In this document: one piece after another, positions 8,326-15,968 of the stretch | Position numbering within the stretch: position 1 is the first letter of the stretch | Layout of the letters: each line of letters opens with the position of its first letter | From: Candidatus Latescibacterota bacterium | Lineage (GTDB): Bacteria > Latescibacterota > UBA2968 > UBA8231 | Reading direction: 5' to 3' | NCBI GenBank assembly: GCA_016187725.1 | Contig: JACPJE010000259.1 | Coordinates: 1-32,747 of the forward strand | DNA: 32,747 nucleotides | Program-made: the position numbers and the translations under genes | The notes under the pieces: generated by a model | The model's input: only the letters and a program-made list of their open reading frames with translations | Told to the model about the DNA's origin: nothing | The model's database searches: none

Positions 8326-10161
8326 TTACCGCAGGTCTCGTATAAACTGCGCCGCGTAGGAGCGCACCTCTTTGTCGTTGAGCACGTGGAAGCGGCGCAG
8401 CCGGTCCACGGTGGAGGGCGAGAAGCGCTTGAGCGGGATGTAGACCAGCTGCCGGCCCAGCTGGCGGGCCAACTGCCGCCAGGAGGCCAGGGGCGGATGT
8501 GGGGCCACCAGGGCCACCCGCGGTTCGGCGGAGTGGAAGAGGGCGCCGGCCAGCAACCGCTCCTCCAGGGTGCGGGTGGAGTCGAAGCGGCTGTCCTGCC
8601 ACACATCGGGGATGGGCCGGGGCGGATAGACGAAGAAACAGCCCCCGTACATGGACTGGCCGATGCCCGGCCCCACCATGTTTTCCAGGAAGGGCGTGGC
8701 AAAGAAACAGAGCGTGGACTCCTCCCCGTGCTCGGCGTACCAGGTGGTGCGCCAGGGGTAGCGCTCGGCCCGGGCCGGACTGTCGAAGAGGAAGACGGCG
8801 ATCTCGATCTGGCCTCTCGACGGGGGGATTTCGCGCACGTAGAGTCCGCCTTTATGCCAGTTGCGCAAGGTCTCGCGCACGTCCAGCCCGTCCTTGAGCG
8901 AGGCGGTGAACTTCTCCACCCGCGCCTGTTGCTCCCCCAGCATCAGCCTGGCCTGGGCGCGCACGTGCTGCTGGAAACTCTCGATGCGCCGGTCCTCGGG
9001 CGGATAGGAGCAGTGGCCGTAGGGGTCCCACTGCGCCGCCCACTCCTCCTGCTCGGGGGGAGGCGGCTGGGGCCGCAGGGGCAGGGAGCGCCAGTGGCGG
9101 GGAGATCCCTGCAGGCGGTCCTTGAAGGGGCGCACCTGGCCGTCCATATCCATCAACCGGCCCAGGCCCAGGCGCAGATCCTCCAGCGGCGAAGGCATGC
9201 GCTGGGGCGGGTACTCGCGGGCCACCTCGATGAGGGCCAGGGCGAAATCGTCCCCCACCACCTGCTTGGCCGCCAGGCCCAGGTTGTAGAGGTCGGGGGC
9301 CAGCCGGCCCTCCATCAGGGTGAGGTTGCGCACGTACTTGAGCAGCAGCCCCAGGCACTGGGGGGTGAGCCAGTGGGCGCCCAATTCCTGCTCGTACACC
9401 CAGGCGTCCCTGGCCTCCAACAGCAGGGCCTTGACCCCGTCCACCCCCAGCGTGCTCTCCCCCATCAGTTCGGCGCGGCGGTGTTCGTACAGGTGGGTGA
9501 GGAAGGGCAGTTCGCCCAGGGCGAAGTACACGCTCTCCTCAGCCACCCGGCACAACTGCACCAAGCCGGGGGTGGGATAGGGCTGTGCATAGGGGGACCG
9601 GGCCCGGTACGCCTGGCGGATCCAGGGCCAATCCGCCGCCGAGCAGACCAGGACGATGCGCTGGTATTCCAGCTCCAGGCAGTGGAGCTGGTAGGCCATG
9701 TAGCGGATGCGCTCCAGCTGCTGGCTGTGCCCGGCCGGGGCCGGCAGGGAGGGCAGCAGGGCAGCGAGATATTTTTCGAGGGAGAGCTGTTTGAGCGCAA
9801 ACGGGTCGGGCAGCGGCACCTGCGGCACTTCGTAGGCCGCCACCTCCAGGTCTACGTAGGCCCGCTCCATCCCCTGCTCCAGGGCGTGGCGCAGGGCGGC
9901 GATCACCCCCTGGCAGGGGTCGATGGGCACCAGGCTGTAGGCGCCTTCGAGGTCGGGCTCGGCCTGCAGGGCCACCGAGACCTGGGGCAGCAGTTCCACG
10001 CCCCGCTCCACCGCGCTGGCGAAGGAGGGCGGCAGGGGCAGAGCCAGACAGTCGCAGGGCTGGCCGCGCAGGCGCCGGCGCACCTCCAGGGCAAAGTCGG
10101 CGCTGCCGTAGACCACCGGCAGCACCCAGAGGCGCGGGCTCAATTCGAGCAGGGGGTTCAA
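8326..10161 (-). CDS. Unrecognised 611-residue protein paired with a MoxR ATPase
   Basis: I do not recognise a family with confidence. The protein has no signal peptide or obvious membrane segment, so it is probably cytoplasmic. The N-terminal 120 residues alternate strands and helices (LWVLPVVYGSADFALEVRRR, then CLALPLPP and VPIDPCQGVIAALR), faintly like the TraB/ChaN erythromycin-esterase-type fold, but without clear catalytic residues. A proline-rich linker (PQPPPPEQEE) lies near residues 375-385. The C-terminal part contains YGGCFFVYPPRPIPDVW and ends in FIRDLR. The start is TTG at 10161 with GGAGG eight bases upstream, 15 bases after the MoxR stop, so the two are almost certainly co-transcribed. 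A MoxR client or partner role is inferred only from this pairing. Confidence 0.75.
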   Translation of the reverse strand: MNPLLELSPRLWVLPVVYGSADFALEVRRRLRGQPCDCLALPLPPSFASAVERGVELLPQVSVALQAEPDLEGAYSLVPIDPCQGVIAALRHALEQGMERAYVDLEVAAYEVPQVPLPDPFALKQLSLEKYLAALLPSLPAPAGHSQQLERIRYMAYQLHCLELEYQRIVLVCSAADWPWIRQAYRARSPYAQPYPTPGLVQLCRVAEESVYFALGELPFLTHLYEHRRAELMGESTLGVDGVKALLLEARDAWVYEQELGAHWLTPQCLGLLLKYVRNLTLMEGRLAPDLYNLGLAAKQVVGDDFALALIEVAREYPPQRMPSPLEDLRLGLGRLMDMDGQVRPFKDRLQGSPRHWRSLPLRPQPPPPEQEEWAAQWDPYGHCSYPPEDRRIESFQQHVRAQARLMLGEQQARVEKFTASLKDGLDVRETLRNWHKGGLYVREIPPSRGQIEIAVFLFDSPARAERYPWRTTWYAEHGEESTLCFFATPFLENMVGPGIGQSMYGGCFFVYPPRPIPDVWQDSRFDSTRTLEERLLAGALFHSAEPRVALVAPHPPLASWRQLARQLGRQLVYIPLKRFSPSTVDRLRRFHVLNDKEVRSYAAQFIRDLR

Positions 10162-10176
10162 GGGAGGAGCCTCCGC

Positions 10177-11130
10177 TCAGAGGGTCTCGTCGTCCCGCCC
10201 CGGGCGCAGCGGGTCGTCCTCCTCGAAGAAGAAATCCTCCATGCCCCTGGGCTCGGGTTCCTCGCCCAGGGCGTAGCGGCGTTCCTGGGCGATGCGCTCC
10301 AGGTCCAGGGCGTCTGGGCCCAGGACCCGATCCACGGCCTCCTGCCAGGCCTCATCCATGGCCAGCGGGTGGCCCTCCTGCTGGGCCAGGCGCTTGAGGG
10401 CGTAGCGCACGATGTGGATGCCGTCGCGGGGCGAGAATTCCAGGTCCAGGGCGTGGGAGCGCTGGAGGAACTCCACGGTCATTTCGAGGAGCTGGGACTC
10501 GGCAAAGGGCAGGTGGTAGCGCAGGATGGCCAGTTCATCGGCGCGGCTGGGAAAGCCCACCTCCAGGGTGGGCTGCAGGCGCGAGAGGATGTAGTCGGGC
10601 ACCTCGTAGGTGGACTCGTCGTCGTTCATGGTCACGCAACAGCGGAACTCGGGGTGGGCCGGGATGGTGATGCCGGCGATCACCGACTCGACGTAGCGCC
10701 GGTGGTCCAAGAGGGGCGCCAGCGAGGCCCAGCTCTTCTCGTTCATGCGATTGCCCTCGTCCAGCACGCAGATGCCCCCCTGCAGCGTGGCCGAAACCAG
10801 GGGGGAAGCGTGATAGGCGATGCGGCCCGACTCGGCCAGCACCGGGGTGACCAGCAGATCCTCGGGCCGGGTATCGCTGGTGCACTGGTAGATGTAGAGT
10901 TCCTGCTCCCGCCGCCGCGCCGCCGCCATGCCCAGGGTGGTCTTGCCGATGCCCGGCGGGCCCACCAGCCGGGGCGAAAGGGGCAGATCCCGGGCGTCCA
11001 CCACCAGCCAGCAGGCCAGCAGTTCCCTGAGCACCTCGGGCTGGCCTATCCACTCCTGGTCGGCGGCCACCGGGAGACTCAGCTGCAGTTCCACCCCGCT
11101 GATCTTCGCCGCTTTAGCGCCCTTGGCCAT
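10177..11130 (-). CDS. MoxR-type AAA+ ATPase
   Basis: This is a 317-residue AAA+ protein of the MoxR/AAA_5 class. Walker A is GPPGIGKTT near residues 56-64. Walker B is CVLDEGNR near 120-127, where the second position after D-E carries G-N-R as in MoxR relatives, and a sensor-1-like MNDDES block follows. MoxR ATPases act as chaperones that assemble or insert metal centres into partner proteins or remodel complexes. The ATG at 11130 is chosen because AAGGAGG lies nine bases upstream; the open frame extends further but without an initiation signal. No von Willebrand A protein, the usual MoxR partner, is adjacent. The 611-residue downstream gene takes that place. It is divergent from the deacylase gene at 11256. 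Confidence 0.88.
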   Translation of the reverse strand: MAKGAKAAKISGVELQLSLPVAADQEWIGQPEVLRELLACWLVVDARDLPLSPRLVGPPGIGKTTLGMAAARRREQELYIYQCTSDTRPEDLLVTPVLAESGRIAYHASPLVSATLQGGICVLDEGNRMNEKSWASLAPLLDHRRYVESVIAGITIPAHPEFRCCVTMNDDESTYEVPDYILSRLQPTLEVGFPSRADELAILRYHLPFAESQLLEMTVEFLQRSHALDLEFSPRDGIHIVRYALKRLAQQEGHPLAMDEAWQEAVDRVLGPDALDLERIAQERRYALGEEPEPRGMEDFFFEEDDPLRPGRDDETL

Positions 11131-11255
11131 CGCTGCCTGCCTCCTTGCCAGAACGTGTTCCAGTCGGTATTTTGACCCTTCGCTTTTGCCGCCGAAAAAC
11201 TTACAGTATTTCTCTGAAAACCTCAAGCTGCCTCAACCCACGGGAGAATTGGCCC
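11131..11255. other. Divergent intergenic region between the MoxR and deacylase genes
   Basis: These 125 bases hold the start signals of two divergent genes. A TTGACC at 11172-11177 resembles a -35 box for the plus-strand gene. The nearest -10-like sequence, TACAGT at 11202-11207, is 24 bases away, which is too far, so I cannot assign a promoter. The segment is AT-richer than its surroundings. The GGGAG at 11242-11246 serves the TTG start at 11256, and AAGGAGG on the minus strand serves the MoxR gene. Confidence 0.35.
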
Positions 11256-12818
11256 TTGTACGACCTGATCATCGCCAATGGCACCCTCATCGACGGCAGC
11301 CGCGCGCCCCGGCGCCGGGCCGACCTGGGCATCCAGGGGGACCGCATCGCCAAGGTGGGGGACCTCAGCAAAGAGCCGGCCCGCCAGCGCCTCGACGCAA
11401 CCGGCAGGATCGTCGCCCCCGGTTTCGTCGACGTGCACAACCACTCCGACGCCTGGCTGCCCAAGATCCCCCATCTGCTGCCCAAGACCACCCAGGGCTT
11501 CACCAGCGAGGTGATCATGGCCGACGGCATCTCCTACGCCCCGGTCGATCGCCACACGGCGCACGACTGGATCTTCTACATGCGGGCCCTCAATGCCCTG
11601 CTCTACGAGGAATACCGCGGCTGGGAAAGCCTGGCCGACTATATGGCCCGGCTCGACGGGGGTTGCGCGCAGAACGCCATCACCCACCTGCCCTACGCCA
11701 ATGTGCGGGTCCTGGCCCACGGGTACGGCCGGCAGGTCCCCGACGATTTCCAGATGGCCCAGATCCGCTCCCTGGTCGAACAGGGCATGGCCGAGGGAGC
11801 GGTGGGCCTGTCCACCGGCCTGGATTACATCTCCGAATGCTTCGCCACCACCGCCGAGCTGGCTGAGGCCTGCGCCCCCATGGCCAACAGGGGCGGGCTC
11901 TACGTCAGCCATGTGCGCTACAAGAAGGGCACCCTCGAAGGGGTGAAGGAGGCCGTGGAGATCGGCCGGCGCGCCGGCGTGCCGGTACACATCTCCCACC
12001 TCAAAGGCACCACCCCCGAGCAGATCGATTTCATCCTCACCTACATCGACCAGACCGCCGTGCACGAGGTGGACTTCTCCTTCGACGTGTACCCCTACCT
12101 GCCCGGGTCCACCATGCTCAACTTCCTGCTGCCCTACGAGGTGTGGGAGGAAGGCCCCATGGGTGTGCTATCCCGGCTGCGGGAGCCGCAGATCCGCGCC
12201 CGCTTCGCCCAGGGGCTGGCCGCGTACAAGCTGGACCAGACCTTCATCGCCTGGCTGCCGGGCAAGGAGAATTCGCGCTACCTGGGCCAGAGCCTGGCCG
12301 AGTACGTCGAGGCAGTGGGCAAACCGGCCGCCGACGCCCTGTGCGACCTGCTCATCGAGGAGCACCTGGCCGTGCTGCTGGTCTTCCATTACGGCGACGA
12401 CTCCCTGGTTTTTCCCTTCCTGGCCCACGAGAAGTACATGATGGGCACCGATGGGATCTACTTCCGCGACGGGGCCGTGCACCCGCGCATGTACGGGTCT
12501 GCCGGCCGCCTGCTGGGCCCCTGCGTGCGCGACCACCATCTCTTTTCGCTCGAAGACGCCGTGTACAAGCTCAGCGCCTATCCCGCCGCCCGCTTCGGCC
12601 TCAAGGACCGGGGCCGGTGCAGGGAAGGGGCCTTCGCCGACCTGGTGGTCTTCGATCCCCAGACCGTGGCCGACCGGGCCACCTACAAGGAGCCGCACCA
12701 GTACTGCGCCGGCATCGAGCAGGTGATCGTCAACGGCGTGCCCATCATCCGCGACGGGAAAGAAGTGAAAGACCTCCCCTCCCCCCTGCCGGGGAGAGCC
12801 CTGAAATTCAAATCGTAG
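11256..12818 (+). CDS. N-acyl-D-amino-acid deacylase-like amidohydrolase
   Basis: This 520-residue urease-superfamily amidohydrolase is related to D-aminoacylase and dihydroorotase-like enzymes. The N-terminal composite beta domain (YDLIIANGTLIDGS) leads to the metal motif VDVHNHSD. Histidines occur in YVSHVR and HISHLKG, the catalytic aspartate is in GTDGIY, and the beta domain closes with ADLVVFDP. A cysteine in ISECFATT sits in the active-site region. The usual NCG segment of D-aminoacylases is replaced by MADGISYAP, so the substrate may differ from acetyl-D-amino acids. Start is TTG at 11256 with GGGAG nine bases upstream; the open frame to 11145 lacks an initiation signal. The stop codon is embedded in a 28-base palindrome. 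It is followed by an Ldh2 dehydrogenase and a MATE exporter on the same strand. Confidence 0.85.
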   Translation: MYDLIIANGTLIDGSRAPRRRADLGIQGDRIAKVGDLSKEPARQRLDATGRIVAPGFVDVHNHSDAWLPKIPHLLPKTTQGFTSEVIMADGISYAPVDRHTAHDWIFYMRALNALLYEEYRGWESLADYMARLDGGCAQNAITHLPYANVRVLAHGYGRQVPDDFQMAQIRSLVEQGMAEGAVGLSTGLDYISECFATTAELAEACAPMANRGGLYVSHVRYKKGTLEGVKEAVEIGRRAGVPVHISHLKGTTPEQIDFILTYIDQTAVHEVDFSFDVYPYLPGSTMLNFLLPYEVWEEGPMGVLSRLREPQIRARFAQGLAAYKLDQTFIAWLPGKENSRYLGQSLAEYVEAVGKPAADALCDLLIEEHLAVLLVFHYGDDSLVFPFLAHEKYMMGTDGIYFRDGAVHPRMYGSAGRLLGPCVRDHHLFSLEDAVYKLSAYPAARFGLKDRGRCREGAFADLVVFDPQTVADRATYKEPHQYCAGIEQVIVNGVPIIRDGKEVKDLPSPLPGRALKFKS

Positions 12819-12842
12819 GGGTGCAGCGCGCTGCGCCCCTAC
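12815..12842. repeat. 28-base near-perfect palindrome overlapping the deacylase stop codon
   Basis: The sequence GTAGGGGTGCAGCG is followed directly by CGCTGCGCCCCTAC, its reverse complement except for one T/C position that still pairs as G-U in RNA. The TAG stop of the deacylase is within the left arm. No T-run follows, so it is not a standard terminator. Elements of the form GTAGGGGCGCAGC...GCTGCGCCCCTAC are, as far as I recall, dispersed REP-like repeats in several high-GC phyla; genome-wide copies cannot be checked here. Confidence 0.75.
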
Positions 12843-12885
12843 ATCGGCCAATCAGACATTCCAACCACAGGAGATCCATCCGTCC

Positions 12886-13884
12886 ATGAACCGTCCGCCC
12901 GAGAAGTTCAAGCGCATCCCCGCCGACCAGCTGCGCGCCTTTGCCGCCGCCTGTCTCAAAGCCGCCGGCATGCTGGAGGAGCACGCCGACCAGCTCGCCC
13001 AGTTGCTGACCAACTCCGAGTTGCGCGGGGTGCGCTCCCACGGCATCCGCACCATCGGCGGGTACTGCCCCAGCCTCAAGAAGGGCCGGGTCAACCCCCG
13101 GCCCCAACTCAAAGTCATCCGCGAGACCGACACCCACGTCTTCATCGACGGGGACGGCAGCCTGGGCTACGCCCCCACCATGCTGGCCACTGAAAAGGCC
13201 ATCGAGAAGGCCAAGGCCAAGGGCGTGGCCGTGGGTGGGGCCTGCCACCTGGGCCACTACGGCTCGGCCGGCCACTACGTGCACCGCGCCATGGAGGAAG
13301 GCTGTTTCGCCTTCTCGGTGCAGGGGTCTTATCCGCAGTACTACCCTTCCAACAAGGACAAGCGGGCCGCCACTTACGGCAACCCGCCCCTGTGTTTCGG
13401 CATCCCCGGTCAGGAGGGACCGCCCCTGGTGCTGGACGGGGCCACCTGCATCCTGGCCGACTACCAGCGGGGCCCCGAGATCGAAGCCCTCGAATCCCTG
13501 ATCCCGGCGGCCTTCTTCAAGTCCATGGGCTATACCGGGGTGGCCACTGCCCTGGGCGGGGTTTTCGTCGGCCAGGCCCAGGAGAAGGCCCGCGCCGTGG
13601 CCGAGCGCTGGCCCGGCGCCCGCATGGGCAGTTTCGTGTGGGTGATGAACCTGGGGCTCTTCGCCCCGGCCGCCCAGGTGCGCGCCGGGATCGACGCCCT
13701 GATCAGCCACGTGCGTGAGGAGATGATCCCGCTCAAAGGCTACGACGAGGCCACCCTGCCAGGCACCATGGAACACCGCAAGACGCAAGAGTACTCCCGA
13801 GAGGGAATCCCCATGGGCCTGGAGGACCTGGAACGCCTCGAGAAGACCGGCGCGGAACTGGGTGTGGCCGCCCCCTGGGCGTGA
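12886..13884 (+). CDS. Ldh2-family NAD(P)-dependent dehydrogenase (malate/lactate/sulfolactate type)
   Basis: This 332-residue protein belongs to the type-2 malate/L-lactate dehydrogenase family, which oxidises 2-hydroxy acids or reduces 2-keto or imino acids with NAD(P). The N-terminal helical domain contains the catalytic histidine H52 in RGVRSHGIRT. The unusual cofactor fold follows with ACHLGHYGSAGHY near residues 117-130. The C-terminal motif SREGIPMGLEDLERLE is family-typical. The ATG at 12886 has AGGAGAT about 12 bases upstream, a rather long spacing. It lies 67 bases after the deacylase, with the palindrome between them, and its stop overlaps the MATE start as GTGA. Linked to the deacylase it may process a hydroxy-acid or amino-acid product; this is inference. 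Confidence 0.9.
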   Translation: MNRPPEKFKRIPADQLRAFAAACLKAAGMLEEHADQLAQLLTNSELRGVRSHGIRTIGGYCPSLKKGRVNPRPQLKVIRETDTHVFIDGDGSLGYAPTMLATEKAIEKAKAKGVAVGGACHLGHYGSAGHYVHRAMEEGCFAFSVQGSYPQYYPSNKDKRAATYGNPPLCFGIPGQEGPPLVLDGATCILADYQRGPEIEALESLIPAAFFKSMGYTGVATALGGVFVGQAQEKARAVAERWPGARMGSFVWVMNLGLFAPAAQVRAGIDALISHVREEMIPLKGYDEATLPGTMEHRKTQEYSREGIPMGLEDLERLEKTGAELGVAAPWA

Positions 13885-15248
13885 GGACCGCACCGGAAAC
13901 CGGCACCCCTTCCAACCCCCTCACCGAAGGGCCGCTGCTCGCCGCGATCCTGCGCCTGAGCTGGCCCATGATGCTGGGCAATTTCCTCCAGACCTCCTCC
14001 AGCATCTTCGACATGGTCTTTGTGGGGCGGCTGGGGCCGGATGCCATCGCCGGGGTCTCCATGAGCGGGGCCATCATCCAGCTGGTGATGACCCTGGTGA
14101 TCGGCATCGACATGGGGATGCGGGCCATGGTGTCCCGCTTCTACGGGGCGCGGGACCTGGCGATGACCCGCAGGGTGGTGGGCCAGGCCCTGCTGATGGC
14201 CGCCATCCTGTCCCTCTGCCTGGGCACGGCCGGCGAACTGTGGCGCGACGAGCTGCTGCGGCTCATCGGCGCCTCTCCCCAAGTGGTGGCCCAGGGCAGC
14301 GCCTATCTGCAGATCTTCTTCCTGGGGGTGGCTGCCACGGTCTCCCTCTTCTTCACCAGCGGGATCTTACAGAGCATCGGCGACGCCCACACCCCCATGC
14401 GCCTGGGGGCCGTCGCCTTTGGGGCCAATATCCTGCTGGACCCCCTCTTCATCTTCGGCTGGGGCCCCTTTCCCGCCCTGGGCGTGCCCGGAGCGGCCCT
14501 GGCCACGGTGCTGTCGCGGGGAGTGGCCGGGCTACTTCTGCTGCGCCTGCTCTTCAAAAACTCCGAGATCGGCCTGCGCCTGGCCGATCTGCGGCCCGAT
14601 TTCCCGCTCATGGAACGCATGCTGCGCATCGCCCTGCCCGGCTCGCTGCAGATCGGCTGCTACGGGGTGGCCGACATCCTGGCCAATTACTTCATCGCCG
14701 GCTTCGGCACCGCGGCGGTGGCCGCCTTCGGGGTAGCGGCGCGCAGCACCATGCTGCTGATGGTCATCGGCTTCGGCCTGAGCGGGGCGGCCGCCACCCT
14801 GGTGGGCCAGAACCTGGGGGCCGGCAAGTCCGAGCGGGCCGCCCACAGCGCCTGGATCATCACCGGGCTGTACGGGGGGGCGCTGCTGGGCGGGACCTTT
14901 GCCTACTTTCTGGGCGCCCGCACCATCATCGAGATCTTCACCGAGGACCCCCAAACCCTCGCCCTGGGGATCGACTGCCTGCGCGTCTTCAGCTTGGGCT
15001 TTCTCTTCATCTCCCTCAACCTGATCCTGGGCCGCGCCCTGCAGGGGGCCGGCGACACCCTCTCGCCCATGCTCTTTGCCCTGGTCTCCCGCCTGCCCCT
15101 GCTGATGGGCCTGCTCTACGTCCTGCCCCGCCTAGCCGGCCTGGGCACCGACGGCCTGTGGTACAGCTTCGTCATCGCCTCGGCGGTGGAAGGGCTGCTC
15201 AAGCTCTTCTGGTTCCAACGGGGAAAATGGAAGACGCGGCGGGTGTAA
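13881..15248 (+). CDS. MATE family multidrug/toxin exporter
   Basis: This 455-residue integral membrane protein has about twelve hydrophobic segments in the two-bundle MATE arrangement. Conserved blocks include PMMLGNFLQTSSSIFDMVFVG near residue 30 (helix 1), a second-bundle equivalent beginning ALPGSLQIGCYGVADIL near 250, and GLSGAAATLVGQNLGAG near 294. MATE proteins export cationic drugs or metabolites using sodium or proton gradients. The GTG at 13881 overlaps the dehydrogenase stop by four bases (GTGA), which indicates translational coupling. The N-terminal cytosolic tail of about 20 residues before LLAAILRLSWP is normal. The exported compound is unknown. Its position behind two catabolic enzymes suggests release of a by-product or toxic intermediate. 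Confidence 0.92.
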   Translation: MRTAPETGTPSNPLTEGPLLAAILRLSWPMMLGNFLQTSSSIFDMVFVGRLGPDAIAGVSMSGAIIQLVMTLVIGIDMGMRAMVSRFYGARDLAMTRRVVGQALLMAAILSLCLGTAGELWRDELLRLIGASPQVVAQGSAYLQIFFLGVAATVSLFFTSGILQSIGDAHTPMRLGAVAFGANILLDPLFIFGWGPFPALGVPGAALATVLSRGVAGLLLLRLLFKNSEIGLRLADLRPDFPLMERMLRIALPGSLQIGCYGVADILANYFIAGFGTAAVAAFGVAARSTMLLMVIGFGLSGAAATLVGQNLGAGKSERAAHSAWIITGLYGGALLGGTFAYFLGARTIIEIFTEDPQTLALGIDCLRVFSLGFLFISLNLILGRALQGAGDTLSPMLFALVSRLPLLMGLLYVLPRLAGLGTDGLWYSFVIASAVEGLLKLFWFQRGKWKTRRV

Positions 15249-15307
15249 CTGGCGATACGTCGCTGGTTCGTTTCTCTCACATCAGCCAGCACCTGGCGGC
15301 GCGGCCT

Positions 15308-15326
15308 CCAGAGGCACAACCTCTGG
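15308..15326. repeat. Hairpin/inverted repeat touching the sigma-54 -24 element
   Basis: CCAGAGG and CCTCTGG form a perfect 7-bp inverted repeat around a CACAA loop. The right arm includes the TGG of the -24 element at 15324-15326. No T-run follows, so it is not a convincing terminator for the MATE gene 60 bases upstream. A binding site overlapping the promoter is the alternative. Confidence 0.5.
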
Positions 15327-15339
15327 CATGGGACTTGCA
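15324..15339 (+). promoter_or_regulatory. Candidate sigma-54 (RpoN) -24/-12 promoter
   Basis: TGGCATG, four bases, then TTGCA matches the sigma-54 consensus TGGCACG-N4-TTGCW at every position but one, with the invariant GG (15325-15326) and GC (15337-15338) correctly spaced. Transcription would start near 15350, about 75 bases before the ATG of the first small coiled-coil gene at 15427. No enhancer-binding protein or rpoN gene is in the window. Confidence 0.5.
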
Positions 15340-15426
15340 GGTTGCCGCACTGTCAGGGGCCGTCTATATTCACAGGAATACAGGCTGCCCGGAGATCCTC
15401 ACGCCTCGTTGCCCTGGAGCGCCGCC

Positions 15427-15711
15427 ATGTCCGAATCCCATCCTGTCCCTCCCCAGCCACCCGCCGAACTCCACTGGGGTATCTCCTATCTGAGGGAGGA
15501 CATCCAGGACCTGCGGCGCGAAACACATGCGGGTTTCCAGGAGTTGCGGCACGAGATCCGCCGGCTGGATGGCCGCATCGACCAGACCAGCCAGCGCATC
15601 GACGAGAAGCACGAGCAGCAACTCCAGCGCCTGGACAACCGCTTCCTGTGGATGATGACCACCATGATCGCCCTGACCGGGGTGGTCATCGCGGTTATCA
15701 AGATGGGGTAG
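15427..15711 (+). CDS. Small coiled-coil protein with C-terminal membrane anchor (A)
   Basis: This 94-residue protein has a proline-rich start (PVPPQPPAELHW) and a strongly heptad-like helix from about residue 17 to 68 (LREDIQDLRRETHAGFQELR, then RLDGRIDQTSQRIDEK). One transmembrane segment follows at about 72-91 (MMTTMIALTGVVIAVI). The layout suggests an inner-membrane tail-anchored coiled coil. The ATG at 15427 has GGAG seven bases upstream; the open frame extends 33 codons further without an initiation signal. The next gene encodes a protein of the same layout 14 bases downstream. Function is unknown. Paired proteins of this kind may form a hetero-oligomeric membrane rod. Confidence 0.7.
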   Translation: MSESHPVPPQPPAELHWGISYLREDIQDLRRETHAGFQELRHEIRRLDGRIDQTSQRIDEKHEQQLQRLDNRFLWMMTTMIALTGVVIAVIKMG

Positions 15712-15725
15712 GCAAAGGGATTGTC

Positions 15726-15959
15726 ATGGCTGCTGAACAAACCCTGTCCGAACTGACCATCCGCGACGTCCTCCTGCAGGTGGATCGACGCCTCACCCTC
15801 ATCGAAGGGGACCTGCGCAACCTGGACAGCCGGTTCACGGCCAGGGTAGACGCGCTCGACGCCAAGTTCGACAACAGGATAGACAACCGGTTCCAGTGGA
15901 CCGTGGGCATCGTCCTGGCCAGCTGGATCACCCTCATGATCGCCCTGCTGCTCAAGTAG
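15726..15959 (+). CDS. Small coiled-coil protein with C-terminal membrane anchor (B)
   Basis: This 77-residue protein contains a heptad-patterned helix (VDRRLTLIEGDLRNLDSRFTA, then VDALDAKFDNRIDNRF) and a C-terminal transmembrane segment (WTVGIVLASWITLMIALLL). It shares layout and the DNRFQW/DNRFLW junction before the membrane segment with the preceding gene, so the two look like diverged duplicates. The ATG at 15726 has AAAGGGA six bases upstream. It ends 9 bases before the convergent CoA-transferase gene. Function is unknown. Confidence 0.7.
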   Translation: MAAEQTLSELTIRDVLLQVDRRLTLIEGDLRNLDSRFTARVDALDAKFDNRIDNRFQWTVGIVLASWITLMIALLLK

Positions 15960-15968
15960 GCCAGCCTG

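Noticed and set aside
8283-8702. N-terminal extension of the helicase-DUF1156 open frame
   Set aside because: This part is antisense-frame shadow within the 3' end of the 611-residue gene on the same strand; its arginine/proline/serine-rich sequence has no helicase features, and the family N-terminus begins at the ATG at 8282.
8170-11175. A 1001-codon open frame on the plus strand opposite the MoxR and 611-residue genes
   Set aside because: It mirrors minus-strand genes with clear motifs and start signals, has no domain signature, and is rich in H, Q, G and L as expected from antisense of high-GC coding DNA.
11172-11207. Promoter TTGACC...TACAGT for the deacylase
   Set aside because: The spacer is 24 bases, well outside the usual 15-19, so it is not supported as a sigma-70 type promoter.
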